64,000 nucleotides of DNA from Branchinecta lynchi (GCA_023053575.1 JAKZAP010000001.1:31142533-31206532); one strand, 5' to 3'; positions 43,750 to 55,619 are shown, counted from the first letter of the stretch. Translations and numbers: made by a program. The notes: generated by a model not told the origin, from the letters alone.

Positions 43750-45295
43750 TGACTTCAACGAGACCAAAGCTTTCGATTTGATCCCAAAATTTAGTGTTTA
43801 TCAGACTTTTTGCTCCAGACAATCGGATCTTGTACATTTCCGAGTCTTCGCCAGACACCTTTAACATTTTTGCTATTTATCCATAATCAACCGCTTGAAT
43901 ATGTTAACACAAATTGTTACCGTTTTGAATATTTTTGCTTACGGCCAAGCAACTAATCAAATGAGGAAACCAAGTTCAGATATGGATTCAACAAAGCATG
44001 TTTACTCCAATATCTCATATCCAATCGACTTCAAAAAGGTGTTTAAGACGTTTTTTTTTTTTTTTTTTTTTTTTTTTACCAAATTCCTGGTATTTTAGCA
44101 GCATTCCCCACGAACTGCATGCCGAGCAAAAGATCTAGTGACACTGAGAGCCGAACCTTTCAATCTAAATCCAGGTTATTGCAAATTTTGCCAGCTTATC
44201 CATCAAGGAAATAAAGTTGAAAATTCGATTCAGCATGTCTCCTTATCCCGATACCGAATCTCTAATCGACTTCAGAAACAACTTTAAGCTTCAACCAAAT
44301 TTCCAGTTTTGTCCGAGTTACTGGTGAGTCATTTGTCCGGCAAGAAAACTAAGTTCAGATATGGATTCAGTGGGCCTCCTTACCCCTTAAAGGAATATCT
44401 CATTAGCTTATAAAATATATTCGTTTTTGCCCTTAACTTGAAACCCCCTCCTAAGTTTGAACAACATATATCAACCCCTTCGACCCCCCCCCCTCCCAAT
44501 CAAAGACCCAAAGAATACGTACGCTAGGTTTAAACAGTCTCGTATTAGACCCAGTTATCTTTGCGCGTATCCGCGAGAAAGAAGTCACCATCCCCCCTAG
44601 GTTAAAGAAAGTGACATCATCCACGCACAGTATCTACGCACAGAGCTTTCCATGGGCGAATACAGGGGTAGGGTAGGGACTGGTCAAAACAAACTGGTCA
44701 ACAAATTTTATGACATTGTGACCAGATAGTTGTTGGATGCATTCTGACTTTTCGACCCAGTAAATCCGGTTGGGACTTTAGAGATAATTAAACTGATCGC
44801 ATACACTTTCTTTTTGTCATTAGTATCTTCGAAAGTTGCAACAGCATGTCTCCCCACTTTATACCGACTACGTTAAAACTTCATGCTAAATTTCGGGATT
44901 CAGCGCGACCTACTTTTCTTGTGTGAAAAAAATTTCATATTCGGAATCAGCATGTGTTCCTACCCCTGAACTGAACATCTAATCAACTTCAGATACAAGT
45001 TTTACTTTTTCAAAAATTTCCGGTTTTTGCCGGATTCCGGGTGAACTACTTATCCTTACCCCTAAACCGAATATCTCATTACCTTTTAAAAATATTTTTT
45101 GTCGTCCCTTATTTTGAAACCCCTCCTCCACCCCTAAATATAGGGCTACAGAGCCATTCTTCGAAGTTGACCTGTACTTTGACCCAAATAGTCATCGTGC
45201 CAAATCTGAACAAAATATCTCCACCCCTTCCAGAGTTATCGTACTAACAGACGGACAGCTCTTGCGATGTCATGGGTATCCCTCCACGGAATTAT
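43750..45295. mobile_element. Family B-like degraded element(s), inverted
   Basis: Begins ACCAAAGCTTTCGATTTGATCCCAAAATTTAG. It holds diverged unit pieces (TTCCAGTTTTGTCCGAGTTA, TCCGGCAAGAAAACTAAG) and later CCGGATTCCGGGTGAACTAC. It ends ACAGACGGACAGCTC and GGTATCCCTCCAC. A T-run of ~28 lies at 44052-44080. Probably two old copies that have merged. Confidence 0.45.
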
Positions 45296-45329
45296 GGTCA
45301 TTCAAATGGTGGTAGTACGGATTGTTTTG

Positions 45330-45850
45330 AAAAAGGCAACTCTTCAGAGAAGACGAAAGGGAGGAAGTTAACCGCCTAAAGAACAAGATACGCAACCTAA
45401 CCCGTAGAGCTGCTGAAAAGCACTATAAAAAAGAAGTCAATAGTCTTTCAGATGACAACCAAACAAGTGGTACGAAAATATAAAACGCATGATGGGCAAA
45501 CAACAGGCGAATTTGGATTTTCGTCTCGATGAACGGCCCTTAGTCATGGCAAACAAGCTCAACGCCCATCTTGCGGACATTTTGAAAACTTTATCTCCCC
45601 TCCGAAAAGACGAAACACCAACAAACCCTGTGAATTTCATAGAGTTGATAACTGAAGAAGAAGTACTTCAGAAGTTAAAAATCTCTAAAGAACAAGCATT
45701 ACCCCAACAGAAATCCCCGCTAACCTTATCCGCGCGTTCCCAGAATTTTTTAGTGGACCGCTGACGACACTTTTTAACACTGTTCCACAATTTGGGAATA
45801 CCCTTCGGTCTGGAAAACGGGTTTGTAACCCCAATTCCCAAGAAGGATAG
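45330..45850 (+). mobile_element. LINE reverse-transcriptase fragment
   Basis: Plus-strand frames read REEVNRLKNKIRNLTRRAAEKHYKKEVNSL, then MMGKQQ...LNAHLADILKTLSPL, then ITEEEVLQKLKISKEQA. This is the order of the linker between endonuclease and RT in CR1/RTE-type ORF2 proteins. Stops interrupt it. It is followed by a minus-strand remnant of another copy. Confidence 0.6.
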
Positions 45851-45989
45851 GCTACTCTAAAAGATTTCGAATCGCATCGGAGCAATCCAAGATGTGAATC
45901 CCGATGTAATACTCCTACCGGTGATGATTCTGGTAATTGGTTTCGTCTAGTTCTTGGTACTGGATTGCGGCGCATCCAGGGTTGTTGTT

Positions 45990-46135
45990 TCCCATTCAGT
46001 GACAACAGTGTAGGCCTAACAGACTCCTCTGACAGATCATTCCAAAGTGATATGACTCGGTTCCGAAAGAAATGACTCCGGGTTCTTGTTTTCCAGAATG
46101 TAGTCTGGGGCCCAAGTATCAAAATGTGAAAAGTA
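45990..46135 (-). mobile_element. CR1-type LINE C-terminal remnant
   Basis: The minus strand encodes KTRTRSHFFRNRVISLWNDLSEESV, which follows the R...FF.NRV..LWN.LPEEVV pattern at the end of CR1 ORF2. Only this short block is recognisable. Confidence 0.6.
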
Positions 46136-46477
46136 GCTTTCCCGTCGGGGGCAGCTGATCCGACGATGGATTCTAGGTAAATCAACCACGCTGATTTCGA
46201 ATCTGGGCGGGATACTGGGATCAGACATGTGCTAAAGATGTTACGCACCAACACTCAAATTCGGATGTCTTGGCGTTCCATTTCATTTTTCTAAAGCGGA
46301 ACGAAAACTATTATCAGCTAACCAGCTACGGTGATTCCAACTCTGACTAATAACTATCCTTCAGAAACAATGGAAAAGTTTATTTAGGTATGTTTATTTA
46401 AGGTGAAAGAGTACATTTATTAAAACCATATTTGCAAACGTTGGTCCTGTCAACTTTCATATATATTCACAAATGAG
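46136..46477. other. No gene seen
   Basis: Short unassigned stretch between a LINE scrap and a decayed coding region. Confidence 0.35.
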
Positions 46478-47875
46478 TTAGGCTTCGAAATCCTCTTCTT
46501 CCTCGTCTATTACAATGACATTGACACATTTCCCCCCGGATGCGCATAGTAAATCACGAGATCTCTTGGTTACAGCACATGAGCATTTTTGCTGCAAGAT
46601 TTCTTGCAGGCACAAAAAACACCGACCACACTGTCTGGAAAAATATGGCCCATCAGTTGCCACTGCTTTTGCTCCCCCACGTATCTCATCAGCCCATCCA
46701 TAGTCCAGTGGGTTCAAAGAGACAGGTATTGGGTCGTGAGCTGGCGTCTACACGGAAAATTGCAAAAATGCACGCAGCCAGTGCAAAAAAAAAATGATCT
46801 GTCGGTGGGTGACAGCCACATGGGCTCCTTTTGCGTGGCAAAAGATGTATACGGAGATCATTTTTAGGCAATTCTTCAGCCGTTTCATAGTATGGCTGTC
46901 ACTCTGCTTTAAAAGGACAGACAAGTTTTCTCTGATTTGCGATGTCTTGTACACACTACCATCATTTACACTTTGGTTCAATTTCCATCACAAGTTCCTC
47001 AAGCATTTATCGAGATACCTGGCCTTCTCTGCAACAAGATCACGACCCCTACATCCAGAAGCAAGAAGAATATCACGCTCAGTTAGTGCATAAGCATGTT
47101 CAATTACTATGTTAACGCTCCTTGACGCTTCAGAAACTCTGCGAAGTTGAGACTCTGGCCTCTCTTTACATTCTTTTTTCAGGTAAAAGAGGAAAGTGTC
47201 AGTATATGAAAAGTCAACACTTTGAGACCTTAACTGTAGGACCATGGGACTAGGAGTCGGTGTTGATGTCCAAGTTGCACAGTGTCGGAAGTCCCATCAG
47301 CTAACAAGACTGAGGACTCAGAAGTGGAAAAAAGCTTTTTCCTGCAAGTTTCATGCAACACACAATCACAAAAATCAGGTTTTGATACTGCAGTCATGAG
47401 CTTTTTTGCAGCAAATCACTTAGCTTGTCTAACACTTTAGCCTGTGACCAAGGAGCGATGTCAGTTGTTTGGCACAAATACACATAGAAAAGTCGATCAG
47501 TTTTCTCTTTTATGGGCTGTTGGCAAACAGCATCCATTTTTGGCAAACCGTAACCATCTACAATCTCTTCTTCCACTGATTAAACATTGAGAAACCCCTT
47601 GATAAACTTTTCATAATATTTGGCCTTCTCACTGCATGCCACCAAAGATTTAGGTGCTGGCAATAGCAGCACCTGCCATTGTAGTCATCAGAGGCCTATA
47701 GTGCCTGTCTCTTTCTGTCTTCAATGTATCACTGAGCTTGTCCAGGACTCAAGCCTCTGATAAAGGAAGAATATCCGTGTTTGGCACAAAATAAGAAGTC
47801 AGATTTCTCCTCTTTCTTTAGGCTATTCGCAATCCGGACCTGCTTCTTGGTCAGTTGATCCATTCAATTTCCTGT
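46478..47875 (-). pseudogene. Decayed unknown coding sequence with a repeated module and a Cys-rich end
   Basis: I do not recognise this family. Minus-strand pieces read, in order: MDQLTKKQVRIANSLKKEEK (47863), VLDKLSDTLKTERDRHYRPL with MTTMAGAAIAS, EEEIVDGYGLPKMDAVCQQP with AKVLDKLSDLLQ (47576-47394), MVLQLRSQSVDFSYTDTFLFYL with a Glu/Arg/Ala-rich helix (47245-46988), and a cysteine-rich tail CGRCFLCLQEILQQKCSCA...CASGGKC followed by an acidic EEEEDFEA end (46717-46478). The VLDKLSD phrase appears twice, suggesting a duplicated ~90-residue module. Frameshifts and stops lie between the pieces. It could be a pseudogene, a retrocopy or the cargo of a transposon. Exons of a live gene are less likely, because the breaks lack GT-AG signals. 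Confidence 0.4.
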
Positions 47876-48406
47876 AAAGAATAAAACATGTCACAACACC
47901 ATAGGTACTTAGATATTACAGTATTAACAAACCTTGCAATTACAGAGGAATTTACAGTATATACAAATATAATACAATAAAATTTGTTGATTTTTAGCTT
48001 GGCTAACTAGTGGCAAACAAAGACCATAAAATATCTCATAAGAAAAAGAAAATAAACAATACAAACACATATTAGGGACTCAACATGGTTAGCCTTTTAT
48101 AATAATGGAGATTTTTGCAAGTAAACTTTATTCTGACTACCATAGTTGTGCATAGCAGCTTCAGGGTTCTGTATTTTTCCCTGTACCTTACTAATGATCA
48201 AACCACAGGATATGAAAATATTTCTGCTGACTAGTCGGAGACTCACAGCATCTAGGTTATTCACTAAGCTACTGATTTACTTTAACCCGACTTTGCTACT
48301 GAGCTTCTCAGCCTTTTTAGCTGTTCAAATTAGTTAAGTTATCATAACAAAAAATGGAAATAGCCATGTGGCATGGCCGACAAGCGTCAGACATCCGTAC
48401 AGTAAA
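47876..48406. other. No gene seen
   Basis: AT-rich unassigned sequence. Confidence 0.35.
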
Positions 48407-48996
48407 CAGGGGCGTCACAACTGTGGGGGGGGGGGGGGCGACCCTTCCAAATGTAAATATTCCTTCAGCCCAAGCTGACTGCGAATCATATTTGATGGTG
48501 CAAAATGGATACGTCAGCTGAATTTTCTTGGAGCTATACTTCGGCCGTTCTTGGCAAGGGCCTCTTCAGGCTCAAAACCGCTCAAGTTGGAAAAAGGAAC
48601 CCTTCCCGCAAGTTCATTTTCCAACTTGAGCGGTTTTGAGCCTGAACAGGACCCTTGCCAAGAAGGGCTGAAATATAGCTCCAATAAAATTCAGCTGACG
48701 TATCCATTTGGCACAATCAAATATCCTCCAAATGTGTCCGGCCAGTCTTTAAAAAATAACTGAGTTGGCGTGAAGCACTGCAGTTTTCCGTCAAAACAGT
48801 TTTTTTTTTTCATGAAAACAGTTATTTTTCCTGAAAATCAGTTGATTTTTTGTCAAAACAGTCATTTTTTTAAATCAGTCAATTATTTTTCAAAGCTGTC
48901 ATTTTTGTTCTTGAAAACAGTTCTTCTTTCTGCAACAACAGTCAGTAAATACCTTGCCCCCCCGCCCGACAAACATTTCAGCTAGTAACGCCTCTG
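48407..48996. mobile_element. Family K hAT-like element, copy 3, interrupted
   Basis: The left end CAGGGGCGTCACAACTG with a G-run and the right end ...AAACATTTCAGCTAGTAACGCCTCTG match family K. ACAGT flanks both sides (48399 and 48997), a partial 8-bp duplication. The interior holds ~23-bp AAAACAGTNNTTTTT units. A Penelope-related foldback is inserted at 48455-48726. Confidence 0.6.
48455..48726. mobile_element. Penelope-related family G foldback element, 272 bp
   Basis: Two inverted arms (48480-48595 and 48612-48720) meet near 48600. They share AAATGGATACGTCAGCTGAA, GGAGCTATA, TTCTTGGCAAGGG, CTCAAAACCGCTCAAGTTGG and their complements. A 9-bp duplication TCCAAATGT (48446-48454, 48727-48735) marks it as one insertion in family K. 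Its left end AGCCCAAGCTGACTGC parallels the outer end of the Penelope elements. It has no coding region. Hammerhead-like segments in both arms carry core mutations (GAAG for GAAA at ~48539-48542; CTGAACA for CTGANGA at 48642-48648) and are probably inactive. Confidence 0.7.
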
Positions 48997-49699
48997 ACAG
49001 TGACAGTAACTTAGCATAGCCTCCGGCCTCCAAAACTGAGGCTTTTATAATGGACTGACTAACAGTTCTGTAACATTCACAAAAAAAACAATACATACCA
49101 CGAATAATCTTAAACTCTCGACAGTCCAACTTATGTGCTGTTTAATCTGGGCCTATAAGCAAGTGGAGATTTCTACTACCTAAAAGGCCTTAACCCACAC
49201 TCAAGAACAACCACATTGCAGCTCTGCATGAATGATTTTTACCTGTTTATTCTTCTTAATATCCTCCAATTCTCAGGTGAAATATCTTGGAATTCTTGGT
49301 TTGTAAACACTATTGCCACTTTTTCTTGTCTGGAACATGTGACTTTTGGCCGCAAAAGATTTTTTGCTTACTTTTTATATTTACTTGCAAGGAACCGGTC
49401 GTAGAATTTTGGCTTGTTCTGTCAAAGAAGTGAAAACCATCATTAACCGCAGATTTCTGCGACAGGCGGCAACGCTGCTTCTGAAATGTTCGAATGTTTG
49501 TTTACATCTGCTTGCTTTTGATTGGTCGAAAGTTGGACCGCGGATATAACCGCACAAACCGCAACCGCAGAATAGTTAGAGTGTAAGAGGTTAGAAAAGC
49601 ATGTCCGATATACCAAAAAGCTGTATCCCGGTAACTTTCGTGAGTAACAGAACGTATGCGAGGTCCTGTGATCTCTAGAGGTGTTGCCCCAGTAAGACC
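48997..49699. other. No gene seen
   Basis: Unassigned sequence. Open frames of 62-76 codons have no recognised domain. Confidence 0.35.
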
Positions 49700-50110
49700 C
49701 TCCACTTTTAGAAGGAGAAGACTTTCGGTTCAGTGGACCCCAGACTAATGGCTTCTCCAGACGTCTTGAGTGCCCCCGGGTTCTCCTTGATTCGTCGTGT
49801 GTGAAGAGTATCGTTGCTCAATAGCTTAAACACCCGGATTACGTCTCCTTGTTTTCTTTGGTAGACTAGTGTCAGGAGTTTCATGCGGTTTAGCCGTCCC
49901 TCGAATGGAAGGTGTTTAACTGTGCTGATGATTTTTGTCGCTCTTCTTTGCACTTTTATTATTGATTCCTTATCCTTCTTGAAGAAGGGATTTGCGACTA
50001 TCATCCCGAATTCCACTCTTGGTCTAACCATAGCCTTATACAGTTGGTAATTACTTGGGTTTTTTGGGTTATTAAACTTCGCTTGATAATGCCCAGCATC
50101 TGATTTGAGC
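49700..50110 (-). mobile_element. CR1-type LINE C-terminal fragment
   Basis: The minus strand reads LGIIKRSL..., then (V)RPRVEFGMIVANPFFKKDKESIIKVQRRATKIIS, then FEGRLNRMKLLTLVYQRKQGDVIRVFKLLS. This is the conserved post-RT block of CR1 elements (LGxIKR, VRPxxEYG, VQRRATK, RL..L.L.TL..RR.RGD). It is interrupted by a frame change at ~50035. Confidence 0.75.
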
Positions 50111-51250
50111 TGCTGCTTTCTGGCAAAGGGTACTGAACTTCACTTTGGTTTAGATTCAGATTAGATTGAGATTCAGATATTTTTAACTGCACCAAAAATA
50201 CTCAACTATATTATACAAAAAACTCAACAACCACATAAAAGACAAAAATCCTGTGGGTGGCTGTATCTTCTAACCACCTTTTAACTTAAAACTATTCAAT
50301 AAAGAATAATAGAAAAACTAGTCTAATATTTTAAAGAAAAAAGAGGTAAAGAAAGAGAGTAAAAAAAAAAGAAAAGAAAGAAAAATGATTCCCTCGTCCC
50401 TTGTAATCGACAACGAGAATAAGGTCTCGCTCTTCAATTGCAGACTCGAGATTCAACCTTTGTCCAGTTGTGGTTAGCGTGGTGGATCCGTGAAGTGGAT
50501 TCTTGGACCCAATGTGTACCACCAAGAACAAATAATCAGATAGAACCTCTGTCTTTGGTACAATGCAGCGACTATGATTACCCCGACAAAACTGAGCGGA
50601 CCTAGAGGTATTTACTGTAGCTTTTTACCCGTCTACTCTACTTCCGTCTTAGCCGTTGCTCATCGCAGAGAAAGAAAATGCAGGAGGCGTACTGCTCGCG
50701 CTGACCCGCTCTTGAGCGCGTCCAAAGAACCAATCAGCTTTGTCTTCTACTTTTCCTCAAGGTGGTTTCGCAGCGATATAGCTAATTGTAGAGACAACGA
50801 AACGTGATGTGGCACAAAGCTACTAACTTCCGCTGGTTCGCAGCTGAAAAGGTAAGGGGTAACACTGTTTGGCTTGTCAGGTGGAAATTATAGAATAAAT
50901 AATCATTTTCGCAGTTCCAAGAAACCTAGAGCAAGAAGAAATTTGGAAACCTGATATACTGCATCTTGAAGAAAAAGGGGGGTCATTCTAGTACCCCCCT
51001 CGCCCGTAAGTCTTCTTTTCGTGACTTTTCCCGAACATTTATTCCGGCACATCCATTCAACACATTGCTGACATCGCAGTGGCGAAGCCGCAAAGATCTC
51101 GGAAAATACAGCGGAAACAGAACACCCCCGTAGCCCATCTACAACTACGCTTTTCTGACGTTTTATTCGTAATTGGCGCCGATAGCGAAGTGCCGGTGCA
51201 CTGTTTTTTTACGGTCAGATAGTGCAGTATTGCTGGCCCCTGCCTTCGTT
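50111..51250. other. No gene seen
   Basis: Sequence between the LINE scrap and the CR1 element, with A-rich runs at ~50330-50390. The 5' end of the CR1 element is not sharply defined and could begin somewhere after ~50980. Confidence 0.35.
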
Positions 51251-51251
51251 T

Positions 51252-51510
51252 CAGATACGCCGGGAAAAGCGTTGCCCTTCGACTGGAGTCACAAAAAGCC
51301 GGAGCGTCACCCGAAAGTTATCAACAGAACACCACGGTCAAGAACGAGAGGGCTGCCACCAGCTAGAACATTACTAGATTCAGACGCCGGAAACAGCGTT
51401 GCCCTTCGACTCACGTCACCGGAAAGTCGAAGCGTCGTGGGAAGTCATTGGGAGAACGCCAGCACGGTAAATTACCAAAGAGTTGCCACCAGTTAGAACA
51501 TTACTAGATT
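51252..51510. repeat. Two ~128-bp direct repeats in the CR1 5' UTR
   Basis: TCAGA(TA)CGCCGGRAAMAGCG, GTTGCCCTTCGACT, GCCACCAGYTAGAACATTAC and CTAGATT occur at 51252-51380 and again at 51380-51510 (GTTGCCC at 51271 and 51398; TTACTAGATT at 51371 and 51501). They may be promoter monomers, by analogy with L1 monomers; that role is inference. Confidence 0.8.
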
Positions 51511-51531
51511 GAACGAATTTCTGTATCAGCA

Positions 51532-52654
51532 ATGGCTAACACCTGCCCATGCGGAATCTGCAGTGAAAAAGTAACTTCGGCAAACGGTGGTGGAGTAAAA
51601 TGTACTAAGTGTACCAAGTGGTTCCACCTAAGATGTCTAAAGCTCAGGATTACGCGAGATTTGGAAAAAACATTTGTTTGTCCATCATGCAAGAATCAAA
51701 GCACTAGCTCGCCACATACAAAAACGAAAGCAGTCGGTTACCCCAGCACCAAAAGGTGAGCAGCAATGCACCCAAAGCAACACAGTTGAAGATAGTTTAT
51801 GCTCAACGCTAGACCCCATTATTTTGTCAGTTAGCCCCCCTGCCCCTGTCACAGATCCGTCAACTTCGCGAAACAAAGTATCTGAGAACATATTCCAATG
51901 CAGTCACTGTCACTCACCAGCAGAAGACAAAACTTCCACCTGCTGCTTCTTTTGTGGCGAGTGGGAACACGCAGGCTGCACTACCATGCATTCGGACCTG
52001 TTCTTAGCGATAAAGCTGCACGACGAGGCGTCCCGGCTGTTCAAATACGAATGTTCAAGCTGTAGCAAGCGAAATGTTGCTCTTTTGCAGCTAAAGGTGA
52101 CAGAATCACTACAGCAAACTGCCACAAGTCAAAGACAACCATCCACAAAACAACAGCTTAGGGGAACAGAAGGTAGACAGTCGCCGGACAGCTTTGAGCC
52201 AGCCGTCGCTACAATGATCAAAGCAGAAAGAGAAAGGAAACTTCGAGAAGATAAGGGCGCAAATTTCGTCATATTCGGCCTTCCCGAGTCAAAGAACAGA
52301 ACGGATGTAGAAAACGTCATTCAGCTGACTGCAGAAAACGATGTGGGCGCCCAACTACAGGCAACAGACATACTGGAGACAGTCAGGCTTGGCCAAGCTC
52401 GAGATACGTGTTTTCCGAGGCTACTGCTTGTCAAGCTCGAAAGAAACTCGATCGAAGTTCGTAAGAAACGATCGCAGATCTTAAAAGGCGCGCCAAAGCT
52501 TCGAAAGTCAAAGAACGACACAGTACGCAAGCAAGTCTACATCAACCCGGATCGAATATCAATGCAGAAGGCCCACCATGCCCAACAGCGTCAGATCAAG
52601 AGACTCACACAAGCGGAAAACAGCTCTACTCAGGAAACTCCATCAAGACACTGA
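51532..52654 (+). CDS. CR1 ORF1 protein (PHD-type zinc finger, frameshifted)
   Basis: The first frame (51532-51759) gives CPCGICSEKV...GVKCTKCTKWFHLRCLKL...FVCPSC, a C4HC3 PHD-type finger at residues ~4-52, as known in ORF1 of some CR1 elements. The reading then has to move to the next frame (open from ~51674 to 52654). That frame gives a second Cys/His cluster (FQCSHCHSPAEDKTSTCCFFC...EHAGC...CSSC) and an RRM-like segment (ANFVIFGLPESKNRTDVENVI...RLLLVKLERNSIEVRKKRSQIL) ending QVYINPDR, as in nucleic-acid-binding ORF1 proteins. The switch lies between 51674 and 51759. It could be an indel or a +1 frameshift site; an indel is simpler. The stop is TGA at 52652-52654. Confidence 0.75.
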
Positions 52655-55542
52655 CAAAATAACGGCCACAGCTTCCAAAGAAAAAACTACAATGGCATCA
52701 AATGTCTGTATTTTAATGCAGACTCTCTCTTGAACAAGCTCGATGAAACCAAACTACTGATTCAAGTGGAAAAGCCACACATCGTGGCCATTGTTGAGGT
52801 GAAGGCCAAAAACTGTCGCTATCAGCCCACATTACCAGAATTCCAAATATCAGGGTACAAACTTACCGAGGCAAATCTGGAAGAAAACTCTGGTAGAGGG
52901 ATTTTATGCTACTACAAGACAGAACTGGAAGCAGCTCTAGCACCCACTAGTCAGAGCCCTCCAGCTGAAAGTCTGTGGCTCCAGATAAAATCAAACGCAT
53001 CGCCCGATCTTTACCTTGGTATTTACTACCGTAGCCCGAGCAGCAGCCCAGAGAATGACGTCAAGATCTTCTCCGAAATCAGAGAATATGCTGAAAAGTA
53101 CAAGGACAGAGTGATTATCATTGGAGACTTCAACTTTCCTAAGATCGACTGGTCCAGGCGCTACACAAGCATATTCAACTCTAACTGTCCACAGAAGAAC
53201 TTTCTGGGAACAATTGATGACTCTTTTCTCGAACAGCTGATATCCGAGCCCACAAGGATGAGAGGGACTGATACACCGAATCTCCTCGACTTACTTCTCG
53301 TGGAGGAAACCGAAATCTTAAGTGACATTCGCATCCTCCCGCCTGTCGAAAAATCAGACCACGTCTGTATAGCCTTCGCAATAAGCACAGATATCTCAGC
53401 AGCTAGTGCGAAGCCAAGGCGAAATTACTACAAGGGTAATTACGAAGCGATGCGCAGCGAAGTTAGTCAGATAAACTGGTCACAAGAATTTGATAATGAC
53501 TTTTCCCTGGATGAGATGTATACCAAGTTCCAGCAAATTATACTCTCAGCCGAGGCCAAATTCATACCGATATACATTGACAATAAAAGGGCCGCTTTTC
53601 CTAAAGCTACAGTCGACCTCATCAAAGAAAAACAAAAAGCGTGGAACGAATACACGACCGACCGCGATAGCCCCGAGAAAGGAGCAGCCTTCCGTAGACT
53701 CAGAAACAGGGTAAGAAAATCAACCAGACGTGAAGTCAACGTACGAGAGAAGAACCTCGCTGACAACATTAAAGAAAACCCAAAAAACTTCTGGCATCAC
53801 GTGAACGCGAAGCGCAGATGCGCTCCAGCATTCCCATCTCTGATTAATCCTGTCACAAACACCTCTGTTGACGACCCAAAGCTGAAAGCTAATCTGCTGA
53901 ACGATCAGTTTTCATCAGTATTTACAAGGGAGCCTGACGTCTCAGACCCTTTACCTGACATAAAAGACAAACAGGAGGAAGAAATCGATCACCCGCAGAT
54001 AAACATCACTGAAGTACTGCAGAAGCTAAAACAACTCGATCCGAGCAAATCGCAAGGTCCAGATAAGCTTCATCCGAGAGTACTGAAGGAACTCGCTGGT
54101 GTCATAGCCGAACCGCTGACTGCCATCTTCAAAAAGTCGCTGGAATTGGGGCAACTGCCCTCTCTGTGGAAGAAAGCAACTGTCAGTCCAATATTCAAAG
54201 CAGGAAAGCGCAGCGACCCTTCAAACTACCGACCTATCAGTCTCACATGCATCCCCTGTAAGATAATGGAATCCATCATCGCGAACCACTTAATAGAGCA
54301 ACTCCTAGCCAGAAAAATCATCACGAAAAAGCAGTACGGATTTTTGAAAAAGAGAAGTGCTGAATCCCAATTACTTACTGCTGTAGAAGACTGGAGGTCC
54401 AAAATAGATAAAGGCTACCAGATTGACCTAATTTATTTGGATTTAAAAAAGGCTTTTGACAAAGTCCCGCACAAGCGTCTGCTTCACAAACTTAGACAGT
54501 ATGGGCTAGGATCACTAGATACCCCAAATAGCTTACTCTCCTGGATACAAAGCTTCATCTGCGGAAGATCTCATTCAGTTGTCGTCGATGGTACCACCAG
54601 TAACATAGACGCGGATGTCCTCAGTGTAGTTCCTCAAGGCTCTGTTCTAGGCCCTTTATTGTTCAATCTGTACATCAATGACCTTGTAGACGGAATAGAT
54701 TCTACTATTCTGCTGTATGCTGATGACACGAAGCTATACCGAGTAATCGAATCCCCTGAAGACTCACTGCAACTACAGGCTGATCTAGATAAAATCAATC
54801 AATGGATGAAAGTCTGGCTGATGGAAATTAACGCAACGAAAAGCCACCTGATGACCCTAGGACGAACTAAATGGCCGTCATCTTATAAAATTGGAGACAC
54901 CTCAGCAGCAATGAGGAGAGGGATTTGGGTATCATAGTCGACTCCCAAGTAAGCTTCCACAGCCACTATGAACAGACCATTTCCAAGGCTAACAAAGTTG
55001 CCGGTTTACTTCGAAGATCTTTTCAGTTTCAGAACGAGCATATGCTTACCACACTGTACACCTCGCTGGTAAGGCCCATTCTCGAATATGGGCACTGCTC
55101 AGTTAGACCCTTTTACAATAGAGACATTGATGCCCTCGAGACTGTTCAGCGGCGGCTCTCGAAATTCCCGCCTAAACTGAGACATCTCCCATACCAGCAA
55201 AGGCTTGAAAGACTGAAACTCCCTACGCTGGCATACCGTTTCCACAGGGGAGACCTCATTGAGACATACAAGCTATGCCACGGTATGTACGAAAACGTCG
55301 AAGCTGACGACATCCTCAACTTTAACTTCAACAACTTACGCGGTCATAGCCTCAAACTCACCGCAGAGAGGTTCTGCAAAGACATTGGTTGGTGGAGTTT
55401 CAAGAACCGCGTGCCACCCCATTGGAATCAACTGCCCGAAGAAACAGCAAACTCCCCATCAATAAGCCAATTCAAGAAAGAAATTGATGGAATGTTTCTT
55501 TCCCAAATGTACGACCATAAATGTTTCAAAAGAACTTTGTAG
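52655..55542 (+). CDS. CR1 ORF2 protein (AP endonuclease and reverse transcriptase, one frameshift)
   Basis: The open frame continues directly after the ORF1 TGA in the same frame and has no ATG before the endonuclease. The domain therefore opens GIKCLYFNADSLLNKLDETK, before any conventional start. The endonuclease has FNADSL, IVEVKA (catalytic Glu), YYRSPSSS, IIGDFNFPKIDW and SDHVCIAF. The RT has SQGPDKLHPRVLKEL, YRPISLTCIPCKIMESI, IYLDLKKAFDKVPHKRLL (Asp), VVPQGSVLGPLLFNLYIND and YADD at 54716-54727. Near 54905-54925 the frame shifts (...AMRRGIWVS stop versus RDLGIIVDSQVSF), after which the CR1 tail continues (LVRPILEYG, VQRRLSK, RGDLIETYKL, FKNRVPPHWNQLP) to 55542. No RNase H. It would nick and copy DNA at the target; this copy is disabled by the shift. 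Confidence 0.85.
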
Positions 55543-55619
55543 AGGCTTTGTGGCCTTTTTTTTGCAATATATTATTATTATTATTATTATTAAATACTCG
55601 ACTCCGCATAGTCACAGTA

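Larger units (their letters stand above)
51250..55594 (+). mobile_element. CR1-like LINE, nearly full length
   Basis: Order: 5' UTR with two ~128-bp direct repeats, ORF1 (PHD-type zinc finger plus RRM-like region), ORF2 (AP endonuclease plus reverse transcriptase), short 3' UTR and an (ATT)n tail at 55569-55592. One frameshift in each ORF is the only clear damage. A short microsatellite tail and absence of RNase H fit the CR1/L2/Rex1 group. No target duplication was found; CR1 insertions usually lack clear ones. Compared with all other LINE pieces in the window this copy is young. Confidence 0.85.

Noticed and set aside
48539..48680. Hammerhead-like segments in both arms of the family G foldback
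   Set aside because: The minus-strand copy has GAAG in place of GAAA and the plus-strand copy has CTGAACA, losing the key G, so neither is called as a ribozyme.
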